A stretch of 64,000 nucleotides of DNA from Melampsora larici-populina 98AG31 (lineage: Eukaryota > Basidiomycota > Pucciniomycetes > Pucciniales > Melampsoraceae), in NCBI RefSeq assembly GCF_000204055.1, contig NW_006768805.1, forward strand, positions 309,116 to 373,115. Direction: 5' to 3'. How positions within the stretch are numbered: the stretch's first letter is position 1; each line of letters starts with the position of its first letter. Positions 11,802 to 23,240 of this stretch are shown piece after piece. Both the position numbers and the translations under genes were made by a program. The notes beneath the pieces were generated by a model, which had not been told where the DNA came from, ran no database searches, and saw nothing but the letters and a program-made list of their open reading frames with translations.

Positions 11802-12525
11802 TTAACTTAACAAAGTCCCTCGTGCGGAGGTTTAACATACAGTCGTTCTCAGAAATGTTGGAAAAATGCAAAATCTCGAGCTGAGCTCGGGGTCCGTGCG
11901 CTGAGCAGGGACTGCAGGGACACGCAGATACAAACACTGACAAAAACTTTGATTTTGACAGGTATCTCAAGATGAAAATTCGTTTACTTTCCATCATACC
12001 TCGATGACCACACACCTATCTTGCCAATGGCCAGGCTAACGGACTGATCTCTTCAGAAAAACGGTGAAAACGTATGATTTCATGGTTAAGGGATTGTAAC
12101 ACGAGTTGAGGATCAGAGGAAGGATGGCATGGAGAGGACACAAGGGAGTTGAGGTTGGTGAAAGGGACACTGATCTCCACTCGACAGCTGCCATGACTTT
12201 TCCGTGACACATGTCATGAAAAAGTCACCTCCTTGGGACCACGACCTCAGCTCGAGATGTTGGATTTTTCCAACATTTCTGAGAACGACTGTAACAAGTG
12301 ATGCCCGAGGCACGAGGGACTTACCGGAAAAGAGTGAATTTTGGCACGGAAGGTAGTGACTTTTAGTAGAGGAAATCTTGGATTTCCTCCTCATCAAATT
12401 CCCAATTGCCAAATTTTTTAAAAAGTGGTCAGGGAGAAGCGCCTGCTTCTTCCCAACAAATTGCTCTCTTCACAATCCTCTGAAAAAAATTGTGGGAGAA
12501 GTTTTCCTTGGGAGGGAAACATAGT
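11802..12525 (+). repeat. Left terminal inverted repeat of the RecQ element, split by a MITE
   Basis: Positions 11802-11839 plus 12294-12525 equal the right repeat 18411-18661 read on the other strand. The only difference I can see is a 19-bp stretch near 12450-12470 present only on the left. Inside the repeat, AAGTCCCTCGTGC and its complement GCACGAGGGACTT form a hairpin at the tip. Confidence 0.9.
11840..12291. mobile_element. 452-bp TA-flanked MITE in the left inverted repeat
   Basis: The ends are inverted repeats beginning CAGTCGTTCTCAGAAATG, flanked by TA (11838-11839 and 12292-12293). The right inverted repeat of the host element shows the empty site (GTTTAACATAACAAG), proving insertion. 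A second inverted motif, CTCGAGCTGAG/CTCAGCTCGAG, lies inside each arm. No coding capacity. The TA target points to a Tc1/mariner transposase. Confidence 0.92.
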
Positions 12526-12740
12526 CATTCATGATTTTCAACGGAGACTGCGGATTACACAAACTTGTATAAAAGTGTATGTAAAACCAAATTTGAATCC
12601 AGCTGTGGTGATAAATATGTATACGGTGTCCTTCAACTGATTGATGATAATCGTTGTATCTTTGATATTCATCGCCTCTTTAATCTGTTTTTAACTGGGA
12701 ATCTCAAGCAATCAAGTACCTCTCAGCATCATCTGGAGTC

Positions 12741-15213
12741 ATGAACCTTCGAAATCGGCACGGAGAGATGGCTCTCCCACCAAATCCCGTCGACGCGACA
12801 AGCGACTTGGCGATCACCAAACCACTCCTGCCTCCCCTTCTCGTCAACGGCACGTTGAGTTCGCAAAAGAAGACAGTTAAGGCCGCATTCAGTAAATCAC
12901 TCAACGGCAGAGTAGCAAAAGATATACAAGTAGAAGGCATAGTTAGTCTTGTCAACGGGCTCAATACATTTGTCCTTGCTGCAACCGGTGTTGGAAAGTC
13001 ATCTATCGCCCTTGGATTCTTGATGTTGTATCCTGTGAATATGCTACCAGTTATGATTGTAGTCAACCCTTTGGACGCCCTAGGTGATAATCAAGTTAGT
13101 TCAATTCATTGCAAAATCAATCCACTCCTATGTAAATGATCAAGACTGATCCGATTTGCTTTCAATGATCAATTCAGGTGCTTCAACTGCCTCCAGGGGT
13201 CACCGGAATTAACCTCACAAAGGTGACGGCTACAGATGACGATGTATGGGAGGAACTCGAGAAGCATTATTATAGAGTAATTTTCTTGGTATGTCTCCAC
13301 TTTATTCATTTGATTTACTAATCTATGTATTCAGATGTTTCAAACAAAATGCTGATGAGTATTGAATGGAATTGGTATGACATTTGACATCTCTTGCCAT
13401 TTGAAAATATCTTCAGAGCCCCGAGATGTTTTTGAATAGCAGGAAATTTGAAGCGTTGTACTATAGCACTGATTTTCAAAAACACCTAGTCCTAAAGGTA
13501 GTTGATGAGGCTCATGTAATCTATTCATGGGGTCTTGTGGAAAGTGGAATGACTCAAGGGCTTCAAAGCCATACCCAGCTTGATGATGTCTGTGAATTCA
13601 GACCAAACTACGGTAGTCTTGGCCGAGCCCTGACGGCAACTGACACCGTTCCCCTGCTACTACTTTCGGCCACCTGTCGACCAATCGCACTCGAGCGGAT
13701 TTGGAACAGCCTGAAGCTGACCCCACAGAACAGGGTCATGATTCAAGGCGAGCTATGTCGACCTGAAATTCGACTCATCCGAATGTATCTTACTCGGCCT
13801 TTAAAGACTGCGGAGGACATAGCTCAACTCATTCCACATAACTCAGATATTCATGACTCCGACCTCCCTTCAACCATCATCTACTCCGGCCAGGTTGACT
13901 CGACCCTTGTAGTATCGCAGCAGGTCCATATAGCTCGAGGAAATCCCAATGGCGCGAACAATGGAAACAGCACCTGCTGTCAAATCTATCATGCATCAAT
14001 AGGACCTGAGGATAAATTGACTCGCGCAGCTGAATATGCGAAGGGCACCTTTCGCATTATCTCGGCAACAACAGCTTTGGGACTTGGTCAGGATTGGCAT
14101 GAGGTTGAGATGGTCATTGTCAATGGGGCGATGGATCCAGATGTCATGATCCAGATGGCAGGAAGGGGTGGACGAGGCAAGAAGGATAGCGTGGCGATCT
14201 TCCTGGTTGAGCCTCACCGAAGCAAAGGTCAAAACTCTCCTGAAGACTTTCCCGATAAACAAGCTGACCAGAGTGATGATGATCGAATGCACGCATTCAG
14301 AGTGACTCCGGTATGCCTTTGAGTAGCTCTCAACTGTGATACATTGTAGGTTTCAACTTTCCTTCCCAATATTTCTGCATGTTGCTGAATTAGTTGATCA
14401 AGCGATGATAGGAATGGGAGAATCCCTTTATCAGTAGACGATCCAGCCTTCATCAAGGAGAAGGCTCGGCAGGAATCAAAAGGCATGAAGGCATGTCGAT
14501 GCTCAGTATGCGATCCTGCTGGTGCAATCCAGCTCATCAAAGCTTTGAAAACCACGGATCGTGATGGTTTTCAGAACCTTTTAAATCAACCCACCGCACC
14601 GATGACTATGCCCGAGACCAGCTTTCTAAATCAACGCAAAATTGCGCCCTTGCGAGCCAAAGATACATCGAGGATGCCTATTCCCTGCCTCATTGGCGAT
14701 CCGATTCGAATCTCGTTACCGATGAAGAATTTAGCCGAGGAGTTGCTCCAATCTTTTCGAGGGGTTTTCAAAGCCTACTACCCCAACGGCTCAAATTTAA
14801 ATCCACATCGGCTCTTTAGTGATGATCATGCTTGGCAAGTCGTAAAGAATCACAAAGCCATTCTTCAAGGCCAGTATCTCCGAGGGATCTTCGGAAGCGA
14901 GCCACTCCCTGGAACATGGACCTCAATCAAGGAAACCATCCAGAAATGGATGTTCTCTCCCAGCTACCAATTATACCTTGACTTAATTGCACAAGAAGAA
15001 GCTCGAAACGAAGCAGCCTTTGAAACAGCTGCGTCAATATTGGCGGCATACTATGAATCACAACAAGCTAAAGAGACGCTACGGGCAGAAAAGAAAGCCA
15101 AGAATGAAGAAAAACAAAAGAAGAGATTTGAGCAAGATGCATTGAAGCTTGCACGTGCAGCCGAAAAAAGGGAGAAATTACGTTTGAAGTTGCAAGGTGG
15201 TCATCAAGTGTGA
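12741..15213 (+). CDS. RecQ-like superfamily 2 DNA helicase of the element
   Basis: ATP-dependent 3'-5' DNA helicase by family. Motif I is AATGVGKSS (about residue 80), motif II VVDEAHVIYSWG, motif III LLLLSATCRP, and motif VI QMAGRGGRG, followed by a short Cys cluster CRCSVCDP. The C-terminus ends in a charged helix (KKAKNEEKQKKRFEQDALKL). Start ATG 12741 is the first in frame, 216 bp inside the left inverted repeat. Predicted introns lie at about 13095-13179, 13289-13417 and 14311-14412. The fit to canonical RecQ is loose in the N-terminal lobe. It is tail to tail with the DUF6589 gene and of similar exon style, so both look like parts of one unit. No stop or frameshift was seen, so it may be functional. 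Confidence 0.85.
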
Positions 15214-15300
15214 ACTTGTACATGTCAGTCAGTTTGCATTTAGTATCTTTATATCCGTTGTATTGACATAACTTGCTGCCATCAACCTCATCTACAACAC

Positions 15301-18208
15301 TTATTCAGATTCTTTTTCTACTCCCAAGCCAAGTAAAGAGCCCCAGCCAAATCGACAAGGTCGGTTATCCCAGTCTTCTTTTTGCAATAATTCTTGAAAG
15401 TGTTCAATGCCTTGGTCCTCAATGTCGTCAAGTGGGTTCAGAATCGAAGTGTCACGCGGAGTTTTGATCAGCATAGGGTCTGCAAGATGATCGCGTGCCA
15501 TGTGCATGAACTGGCCTAGAGAGTCTGGCTTAATTGGATGTTTGTTGTTCTGATATACATGTTCTAGACCTGATCTGAGGCAGAGTTGGTGAATCAAGCT
15601 TCGTAACTGTTTCAAATTGAAATTAATGACCACATTAGAATGCTTTAAAGATCCAGAAATAATACTTTCACATTTGGAAAAGCCTTACCAATGGAATGTT
15701 AAGAGAGAATCTTTCAATTAAGGTGTCTAGATCAGTGCCTCGACCCTGAGAAATTTTTGCGGCATTGCATGTTAGGAAAAACATTATAAGACAACAGATA
15801 AGATATCTCACCGAGTTATTGAAGAAATACTTGATCCAATAATTCTGGATCTCAAGATAAAAATCTTTAGCAACCCAGTGGCCTTCGCGGCCAGAAGAAG
15901 GAATTAATAAACAATGCTTGATCACTCTTGCAAACTTCTTTGGTAGATATACTTCCAATACCATCAAATACCTAGGGAGATGAATTGCATATGCGGAGAG
16001 TTTCTTGATGCCTTGGGCTAGGATAGCCCACCTTTTCCATATTGAAATAAGGCGTCCAATATCTCCAGCGCGCATAGCATTATCTGCCTCAACCACAGTG
16101 GAAAAGTCGCGTAATCTCAAGCGTAGGTTGTAGAGAGCATTGTCATTGGATTCTTTGGCCTTGATGATAGATTCTCCCGTAAAGTAGTTATCATATACTT
16201 CATCAATCAACGCTTGAGCAACACCTGGCTTTGCCAGATCAATTGAATCCTTTGACGAGATGTATTGCCTACAGGAAGAAATCAAATCACCCAATTAAAT
16301 TTGACACTTGTTGAAGTTTACATAAAAATCACAATGACAAACTTTAGTAAGAAAGCCAGTGTTGCAGAATGGATCTTATGCACAGCTGCCATCAATAGTC
16401 CAAAATCTTTCTTGTCAAGCAATTTATCGGCCTTAATCCCCAAGCTTGTTGCCATTTGATGAACCCCTGGATCCTTTGCATCATCTTTATTACCCATATA
16501 CACATCCACAATCCCACTAGTTATATTGCACAAAGTGTGAGATCCTGCAAGATTACGCATAAGATTTCTTAGGCTCTCTTCGGGATGCCCAGCTGGAAAC
16601 CTTTTTCGTTCAGCAGCGTTGAAGTTCCGAACAGTTCCAAGATCACCTTCAACCGATTGTACATGTGAAGCAAAGTCTTTTGGATCCAAACCTAGCTGCT
16701 TGATAAGCTGTTGGAGAACCTGTCCAATACCTTTTGCAGAGTTGTCAGATGCAGTCATCAATTTTAGCATGTAGATTTCGGGATCATACATCTTGATGGG
16801 ATCAACAGGTGGTGGTGATGAGATGAGATGAGATTTACAATAAGTGTATGCTTCTGAATTCTTGTCTAACACTAGGTCCAATAGGGCGTTTACTATTTGA
16901 GTTTTTCTTGCTAGCTTGATATGAATTTCCTCTTTGTCGGTGGGTAAGAAATGGTGTAAATTAATGGGTTCAGACTTGCTACGCTCCATTGCATCATAGA
17001 AAGTATCAAGGCTGAGATCTTCAGGAGTAATGTCCTCAAGTAAGTGTTCAGGTACAACATGCATATAACCCCAAGTGCCATGTAGTGTCTTCTTGTTCAA
17101 GTCTACATTACCATTGTGTACAGAAGATTCAATGTCAATATTATCCAAGCAAAGGAGAGGTCGAATCTTGTGCGTTCTAGCAGCTACGGTTCTGATTTTT
17201 TTTGCTGTAAGCTCTTTGAGAGTATCCAAAGCCTGATTGGCTGTTTCCCTAGAAACAGTGAGGCCCATGAAATGTAAAAAGCTACTGATTTTTTCTGTGA
17301 CACCACAAGCAACAAAGGTCAGAGAATTTTGCAACTGCATTGCTGAATGTCTTCTGTTGCAAGCAAATGCTACCATGGAGCATATGATTGATGGAAGCTG
17401 TGTGAACAATTGTACAAAATGCGTTAACACATGGTATATTCAGCCCGACTTTAATTCTTTTGGAAAAGAACAGACCTTTTCCAATCTACTTTCTTCTATT
17501 CTTGGTAATGCGTTTGGAGACCTTACAAGGAAGGTATCCCCATCAAGTCCGCGATCAGGCCCATCAACAATACGCTCCTCGGTTAGGTGAGCCTCCTCTT
17601 CTTGTCTATTCAACCGTTTTTCCAATCTAGCGGGCGATCGAAGGTCCCGTACTTTGCTAGTGTGTTCTAGTTTGGCTTTGATTAGGCTATGTAGAAAATT
17701 CATGTTTTCTTTTACCAGCCCCATACGTATTCCTTCAGCGTTGTCGTCAAAAAAAGAGTGGGTAATGTTTTTTGAGTTGTAGTATAATTCACTCGGAGGT
17801 TGTCCTTTTGGAATATCCTCTCGAATAACAATCTCTTTAGACTGTCAATGTTTGAGGAATGAAAGAATGGTCAGTTCCAAAATTGTCCTTCTGAGGGACA
17901 ACAGCCAAGTTTGAACTTACTTCATTGAGTATAAACTTGTTGGACCATCTCTCAATCCCACTGTCCTTGCTGGCCTTGACGAGATTCCCTATCGTCGTCA
18001 ACAAGTCTTTTGTTGAGTGCCAGCCTTCCTCTGTAGCCCACTTCCCTCGACGCTCCTTCACAGCCGGCTTGTTGTTAGTGAGGAAGTGGAAAATAAACTT
18101 CTTTGGGCTCAGACCCAATCGTTTGATTTCATCACATATAGTGATGATTCGCTCGTGTATGGGAGGTAATTTGATTCGCTTCTTAGGATGTGGGTCGAGG
18201 TCGGGCAT
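15301..18208 (-). CDS. DUF6589 protein, candidate transposase of the element
   Basis: This is a long multi-exon gene starting at ATG 18206-18208 (MPDLDPHPKKRIKLPPIHER). Its middle region has LLCLDNIDIE and KKTLHGTWGYMHV, then VEGDLGTVRNFNA. The C-terminal part reads RWAILAQGIKKLSAYAIHLP, HWVAKDFYLEIQNYWIKYFF and LDTLIERFSLNIPLLR, which is the layout I know from basidiomycete DUF6589 proteins. Acidic residues in LCLDNID, EGDLG and YLEIQNYW could form a DDE-like set; this is inference. Introns are predicted near 17850-17915, 17398-17475 (78 nt, removes an in-frame TGA), 16265-16319, 15752-15811 and 15609-15688. No disabling lesion remains after splicing. The family has no agreed biochemical function that I can name. 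Confidence 0.8.
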
Positions 18209-18410
18209 TATTTTGGTTTGGTCTCAGTCAGATTCCGACAAAATTTCTCCAGTTAGCATTCAAAATTTCCTTGAGAACTTGACGTTTCATCCTTCATCCA
18301 AGTTCCCCTTGAGGCCTCTATTGTTTGATCTACCCTCATGGCTTTAGCTCGAAATCCGAGCTACATACAAACACACGTGTAATAATTGCACAGCAAGTCA
18401 ATTCTTGAGG

Positions 18411-18661
18411 ACTATGTTTCCCTCCCAAGGAAAACTTCTCCCACAATTTTTTTCAGAGGATTGTGAAGAAGCAGGCGCTTCTCCCTGACCACTTTTTAAA
18501 AAATTTGGCAATTGGGAATTTGATGAGGAGGAAATCCAAGATTTCCTCTACTAAAAGTCACTACCTTCCGTGCCAAAATTCACTCTTTTCCGGTAAGTCC
18601 CTCGTGCCTCGGGCATCACTTGTTATGTTAAACCTCCGCACGAGGGACTTTGTTAAGTTAA
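18411..18661 (-). repeat. Right terminal inverted repeat of the RecQ element
   Basis: 251 bp, uninterrupted, matching the left repeat after removal of the left MITE and a 19-bp indel. It ends ...GTTAAGTTAA at 18661, followed by the target duplication AGCAGCGAG. Confidence 0.92.
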
Positions 18662-18737
18662 AGCAGCGAGGAACTTTGTTAAGTTTAACAATCGGTCTAG
18701 CGAATTAAGTATGTGGTCGTTTTCTTCTTGTCATGTC

Positions 18738-18855
18738 TGCAGCCTACGGTGGCGCTAAGGTGCCACATCAGTCACCTGCTTAAAAAGAGCGAAAATCGAT
18801 TACTCGCCCTGAAACGAAAGGTTTCAAAATCCCGCCGACCCTGGCCCGCCTCCTC
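18738..18855 (+). repeat. Repeat shared with 37375-37503 (inverted)
   Basis: About 115 bp containing TACGGTGGCGCTAAGGTGCC and CTGCTTAAAAAGAGC recur in reverse orientation at 37375-37503. The copy here lies just upstream of the integrase gene and may be the terminus of that element. No matching opposite end was found near 20750-21050. Confidence 0.7.
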
Positions 18856-19099
18856 AGCCCGCTATATACACATGTGGCTACCTAGGGCATTTGCTCAAAA
18901 AACTTTTTATCTTGAAGCCGACTGAAGTGGCATCTCGTGGTTTGTCAAATATTAAACTTTTGCAAATGTATACTTTTCACCCATCTGTAGACTTATTACT
19001 AACAGCGAAGTGTAACCCTACAGTGAAAATTTTCACCTCCCGACTATCTTTCCAAAAAAAACACCATCTCCGACCTCATCCTTCCGCCAAACAACGTCT

Positions 19100-20746
19100 A
19101 TGCCCATTCCAACGATAGTCACCAAAGCGCACCGCCCTGTCATTGCGGCCTTGGTTCAGGAAGGTCTCACCAACCAGCAGATCCAACACGAACTATCAAC
19201 TCACCATGATGTTCACTGTTTGCTCAGTACCATCGCACGTGCCCGCTCCAACTGGAACTTACAGATACGACCCAATGCTGAGACTCAAGACTTCAAGAAT
19301 GATCTCATCACATTCTATCACGGTCAAGGTTTCGTGGCAGAGCATCTCATCGCAATCCTTGAAGAGCGACATGGATTCAGCATCTCACAGCGAACTCTGG
19401 CGCGACGCTGCAAGAGCCTTGGTCTACAACGCCGGAAAGACGATGTGGACCAAGGGCGTGTTACCTTAGATGACATTGCTAACTTGATTCAACATGCTAA
19501 GCAGCGCGCCGATGGCAAGCGAGCTGGATATCGTCGTGTTCATCACATTCTCCGGAACCAGTACCGTGTTTCTGTTCATCGGTCAGTGTTCTTTACCATT
19601 ATCCTAACAAAATCTTTTGAAATCTTTTAGAAACACAAATTATCCGTACTTATAATCTACCTCTTTGGGCGCAGCAAAATTGTTGGTATCATGGTCAAAC
19701 AGATGGACGCCGATGGTGTTGAGGCCCGTTTGCGCGCTTCCATCAAACGCCGCACCTTTCATGTCCCAGGTCCAAACCACGCGTGGTCTGCCGATGGACA
19801 CGACAAGCTCAAGAAGTTCGGCATCACCATCTACGGCTTTGTTGATGCATGGTCTCGGCGTGTAATGGGCCTCTTTGTCCACATCACCAACAATAATCCG
19901 GCTCACATCGGCCTGTACTATCTTGAAATAGTCAAGCAAGCTGGAGGAATTCCACAAAAAACCGTAACCGACCATGGAACCGAGACTATCAACTTAGCCG
20001 CACATCAAATCGAATTGTCGTCGCAATTTGCCAACATTTCAAACAAGGAAGCTATTAGTCGTCACAAATACACCACCTCACCTCACAATCAAAAAGTCAA
20101 ATGTTTATGGTCCCAGCTCATGATTCAGCACAACATTGCACTGATCGACATGATTTTCAATTCGATGGAGAGTGGCCAGTATGATCAAGACGACCCACTA
20201 CAAAAGTGAGTCTCAAGCTAGAGTGAATTGACAATTTTCGTTTGTCTGACCAGATTTTTCAAACATAGGCTCCTCTTTTTGTACCTTTGGGTACCATTGG
20301 TTCAAGAGTCTTTGAACAACTGGATGGATGATTACAACTCGTATAGGAAGCGACTTGACAGGCGAACCGCACTCCCAACCGCCTGCGCGCCCAACTACTG
20401 CTACTACGCACCTGCCTCAGCAAATGGACTCGATGGCCTCGTTCCAGTCCCATCAGCTCATGTAGATAGGCTGCGCGCTCAATATTACCCCAATTCCAAC
20501 GAACTCATGATGACGTCTCCGTTGTGGCTCAGTGAGTTCGTCACTGCAGCGCAAGATTCCCTGCATATTCTTCCAGCTGCTATCAATATGGAAACTGCGT
20601 GGCCTGCATTCCACAAGATTCTCGCATTCATGCGCGCATACGATGCAGCATTACTCGAGATTCCGGCAGATCAACCTCGAGCCCCAACCAACCACGAACA
20701 AGCCGTCATTGCGGTCCACACCCGATTTGGTCGACTTCCACGTTAG
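19100..20746 (+). CDS. Integrase-core (rve-type) transposase with altered catalytic site
   Basis: Three exons join in frame: 19100-19581, 19675-20205 and 20255-20746. The N-terminus has a helix-turn-helix (LVQEGLTNQQIQHELST). The core has WSADGHDKLKKFGI (first Asp), FVDAWSRRVMGLFV, and KTVTDHGTET (second Asp), then SPHNQKVKCLW, where relatives have NQRIERLW. Lys 20099-20101 therefore stands where the catalytic Glu is expected. Fungi have many such integrase-domain genes of transposon origin. Frames are otherwise open, with good splice sites. The protein is about 500 residues. With Glu missing it is probably not an active recombinase, unless another acidic residue compensates. Confidence 0.7.
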
Positions 20747-20749
20747 TTG

Positions 20750-21052
20750 AGATCTGTGTAACTAACTTCAATATATGGAAGTAGTCCATCTTTCCATTGA
20801 TCAACGTTCAAAACCAAAAACAAACTAAAGTCTGTTGGGGCATTTATTTTCCACCTCGTGCCCTTTGCCACAACATGTTTAAATTTCTTGATTTTTGTAA
20901 ACTTGGGTCCTTGTTAGTTCGATTTCCTCCTGATGTTTTAGCCTCCTGATTCAATCATCATTAATAGTATGATTGTAGACGTTCAGTGGATGCTAGCTCG
21001 CCTCCAGGGGATGTTAAACTTGTAATTCATATGTTGGTCCCTATGTTGGTCC
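20750..21052. other. Spacer
   Basis: No gene. It holds the 3' flank of the integrase gene and ends with a short direct repeat (ATGTTGGTCC twice) next to the left end of the 21053-27073 element. Confidence 0.4.
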
Positions 21053-22319
21053 ACTACGGAATGCGAGACGTTCCAAAGTGACAATGCAAAATTTCAAAAA
21101 TCAAAAATCACAATCCCCGGGTGCGAAATTCAAAAATCAAAGACAAAACTACAGAAAATACTCAAATACAGGGATAAAACCCCTGTACTGGGGTAAAAGT
21201 CATGGCAGAAACCCCTTTTTGCCCAAATTTCCAGTGGTCAACACTGTTTTCATTGCATTGTCACCTTTCGACAAAAAGTACCAGCAACACCAAAAATCAA
21301 AAAATCAAAAAACCAAAAACCAAAAACCAAAAACCAAAAACCAAAAAATACATTTCTCAAACTGTACAATTCAAACACCAATGTTGGATTCTACTGCAGC
21401 CAAAAACCACATGTTGTCCAACTAGCCACAAGCTCGGTCTCACAGGTATCAACACCTCCAATCGGAGACATTCTACCATCAGTCTCAAGAGCTTCAAAGT
21501 ACCTGCTTCCTGTCTTGCTCTCCTCCAAAACCTCTTTCATCATCATCAATCCTCTTCGATTGTCCTCGATCTTCCTCAATCTTCTTATTTCTTTGTCAAC
21601 TGTCCTCAATCTTCCTTAATCTCTGTCAACCGTCCTTGATCTTCCTCAATATCTGTCAACTGTCCTGGATCTTCTTCTTTCTTCGTCAACCGTCCTTGAA
21701 CTTCTTCTTTCTTCATCAACCGTCCTCAATCTTCTTATTTCTTTGTCAACTGTCCTTGATCTTCCTCAATCTTTGTCAACCGTCCTTGATCTTCTTTGAC
21801 CGTCCTCAATCTTCTGCAATCCTCATCAAATCACCTTCTGTCTCCATCACCAACTACACACCAACATGCCAGCAAAAATATCTGATGAATGAGTCTGTTT
21901 CAATTTTTTTTTCATTAACAAAAGGAAAAAAAACAGTTGGGATGATGATTATCTCAACCAAAAAAATTTCAAACACATCTTACTCAAACCGATCCATAAT
22001 ATAATTTTTTTTTCATTAACAAAAGAATACATAAATTGAGTATATTACCAAAATATACTACCAAACAATGCTTTCAATCATATTTTGATGCAACTCTTCC
22101 AGTATATATTTATTTCTTTAACAATAGGCAGACAATTGTTTCAATATGTAGTTTTTTTTTGTTAACAAAAGCCAAAAATATTGGACAAACCTTTCAAACA
22201 TGTTGTAATTGAAATGTTGCAATATATATTTTATATATGTATATCAATACATATATAAAAATGGATGAGTAATTAAACCAAATATTCCTTTCAAACAAAT
22301 TCACCACCAACATATTTAC

Positions 22320-22500
22320 CTCGGATTACAAAATCCAAGGTATCCTCGGATGCAAAACCTCAGACAGAAGCTTCCCGAGGTTTTGATCCGAGGTAATTCT
22401 CAGGGCAAAGAAATACCTTGGGCAAAAACCTCGGACAAGGTCTGTCCAAGGATTTGCCTCCGATGATGCCTCGGATTTCTCAACCCAAGGCATCTATGCT
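22320..22500. repeat. CCTCGGA/TCCGAGG inverted motif cluster
   Basis: Several short inverted pairs such as CCTCGGATTACA, GATCCGAGGTAA, ACCTCGGACAAGG and GCCTCGGATT alternate over 180 bp, so the strand can fold in several ways. Origin and role unknown. Confidence 0.6.
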
Positions 22501-22734
22501 GGCAGTGATTGTACCAATGCGTTTCAATGTACATATTCATGATATTTTGATTTTAACGGTAAAAAAAATTCATTTCCCTATAAAACTATAAGTTTCATCT
22601 TATTTAATTCTGAAAAGAAAATCCATCTTATTTAATTCCAAAAAGAAAAATTTTTTGAATCAGATATAAAAATTTAATTTTTTTTATTTGAATTATAATT
22701 TTGAAAACAAAATTAAGAAAAAAAAATATGCGGA

Positions 22735-23240
22735 TGTTCCAGCCAGAAAGGCCACCTACCTGAGCTGCTAGGTGGTCTGGCTGGAACATCCAGGCCACCT
22801 AGCTAGGTGGCCTTACCTTAAAAGTAAGGCGGCCACCTAGGAATTCCATCGCACTATCACTCAGTGATACTCGGCCCTGGATTCCTCCATTGCATGAGCG
22901 GTGGGTGCTGATACAAGGGGCCACCTAATTCCTAGGTGGCCTTACTTTTAAGGTAAGGCCACCTAGGAATTAGGTGGCCGTGCCATCGCACTATCACTCA
23001 GTGATAGTGCGATGGCATTGCGGATCGGTCCAGGGCCAAGCTGCGGCCTTGGCCCTGCATTCCTCCATTGCACGATCACTGAGTGATTGTGCAATGGAGG
23101 GGCCACCTAATTCCTAGGTGGCCTTACTTTTAAGGTAAGGCCACCTAGGAATTGGGTGGCCCATTCGATTGATCAGTAAGGCCACCTCATTTCCAGGTGG
23201 CCTTACCTTGGAGAAGGTTGGGCCGGGGCCTAAGACAGTC
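22735..23240. repeat. Cluster of near-perfect palindromes
   Basis: At least five hairpins lie side by side. The arms include GGATGTTCCAGCCAGA with its complement, GGCCACCTAATTCCTAGG with its complement (27-bp stem, 6-nt loop TTTTAA, present twice), GCCATCGCACTATCACT with its complement (17-bp stem, 1-nt loop) and CCTCCATTGCACGATCACT with its complement (one mismatch). The unit AGGTGGCCTTAC is used again and again in both orientations. It looks like repeated insertion of small fold-back elements into one another. Confidence 0.85.

Larger units (their letters stand above)
11802..18661. mobile_element. RecQ-helicase / DUF6589 DNA transposon
   Basis: The element is bounded by inverted repeats starting TTAACTTAACAAAGTCCCTC, flanked by identical 9-bp direct repeats AGCAGCGAG (11793-11801 and 18662-18670). 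It holds two convergent genes and little else: a RecQ-like helicase on the plus strand (12741-15213) and a DUF6589 protein on the minus strand (15301-18208). Their stop codons are about 90 bp apart. Without the 452-bp MITE in its left arm the element is about 6.4 kb. DUF6589 proteins are widespread in basidiomycetes. I infer that DUF6589 is the transposase and that the helicase assists strand processing. Matched ends and a target duplication make the mobile nature well supported; the mechanism is not known from sequence. Confidence 0.8.

Noticed and set aside
17398..17475. In-frame TGA in the DUF6589 gene at 17440-17442
   Set aside because: It lies inside a 78-nt phase-0 intron with GTCTGT donor and CACACAG acceptor; splicing joins RLEK to LPSIICS in frame, so it is not counted as a lesion.
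20950..21052. Right terminus for the integrase element
   Set aside because: No inverted match to the 18738 repeat was found, so element boundaries are left open.
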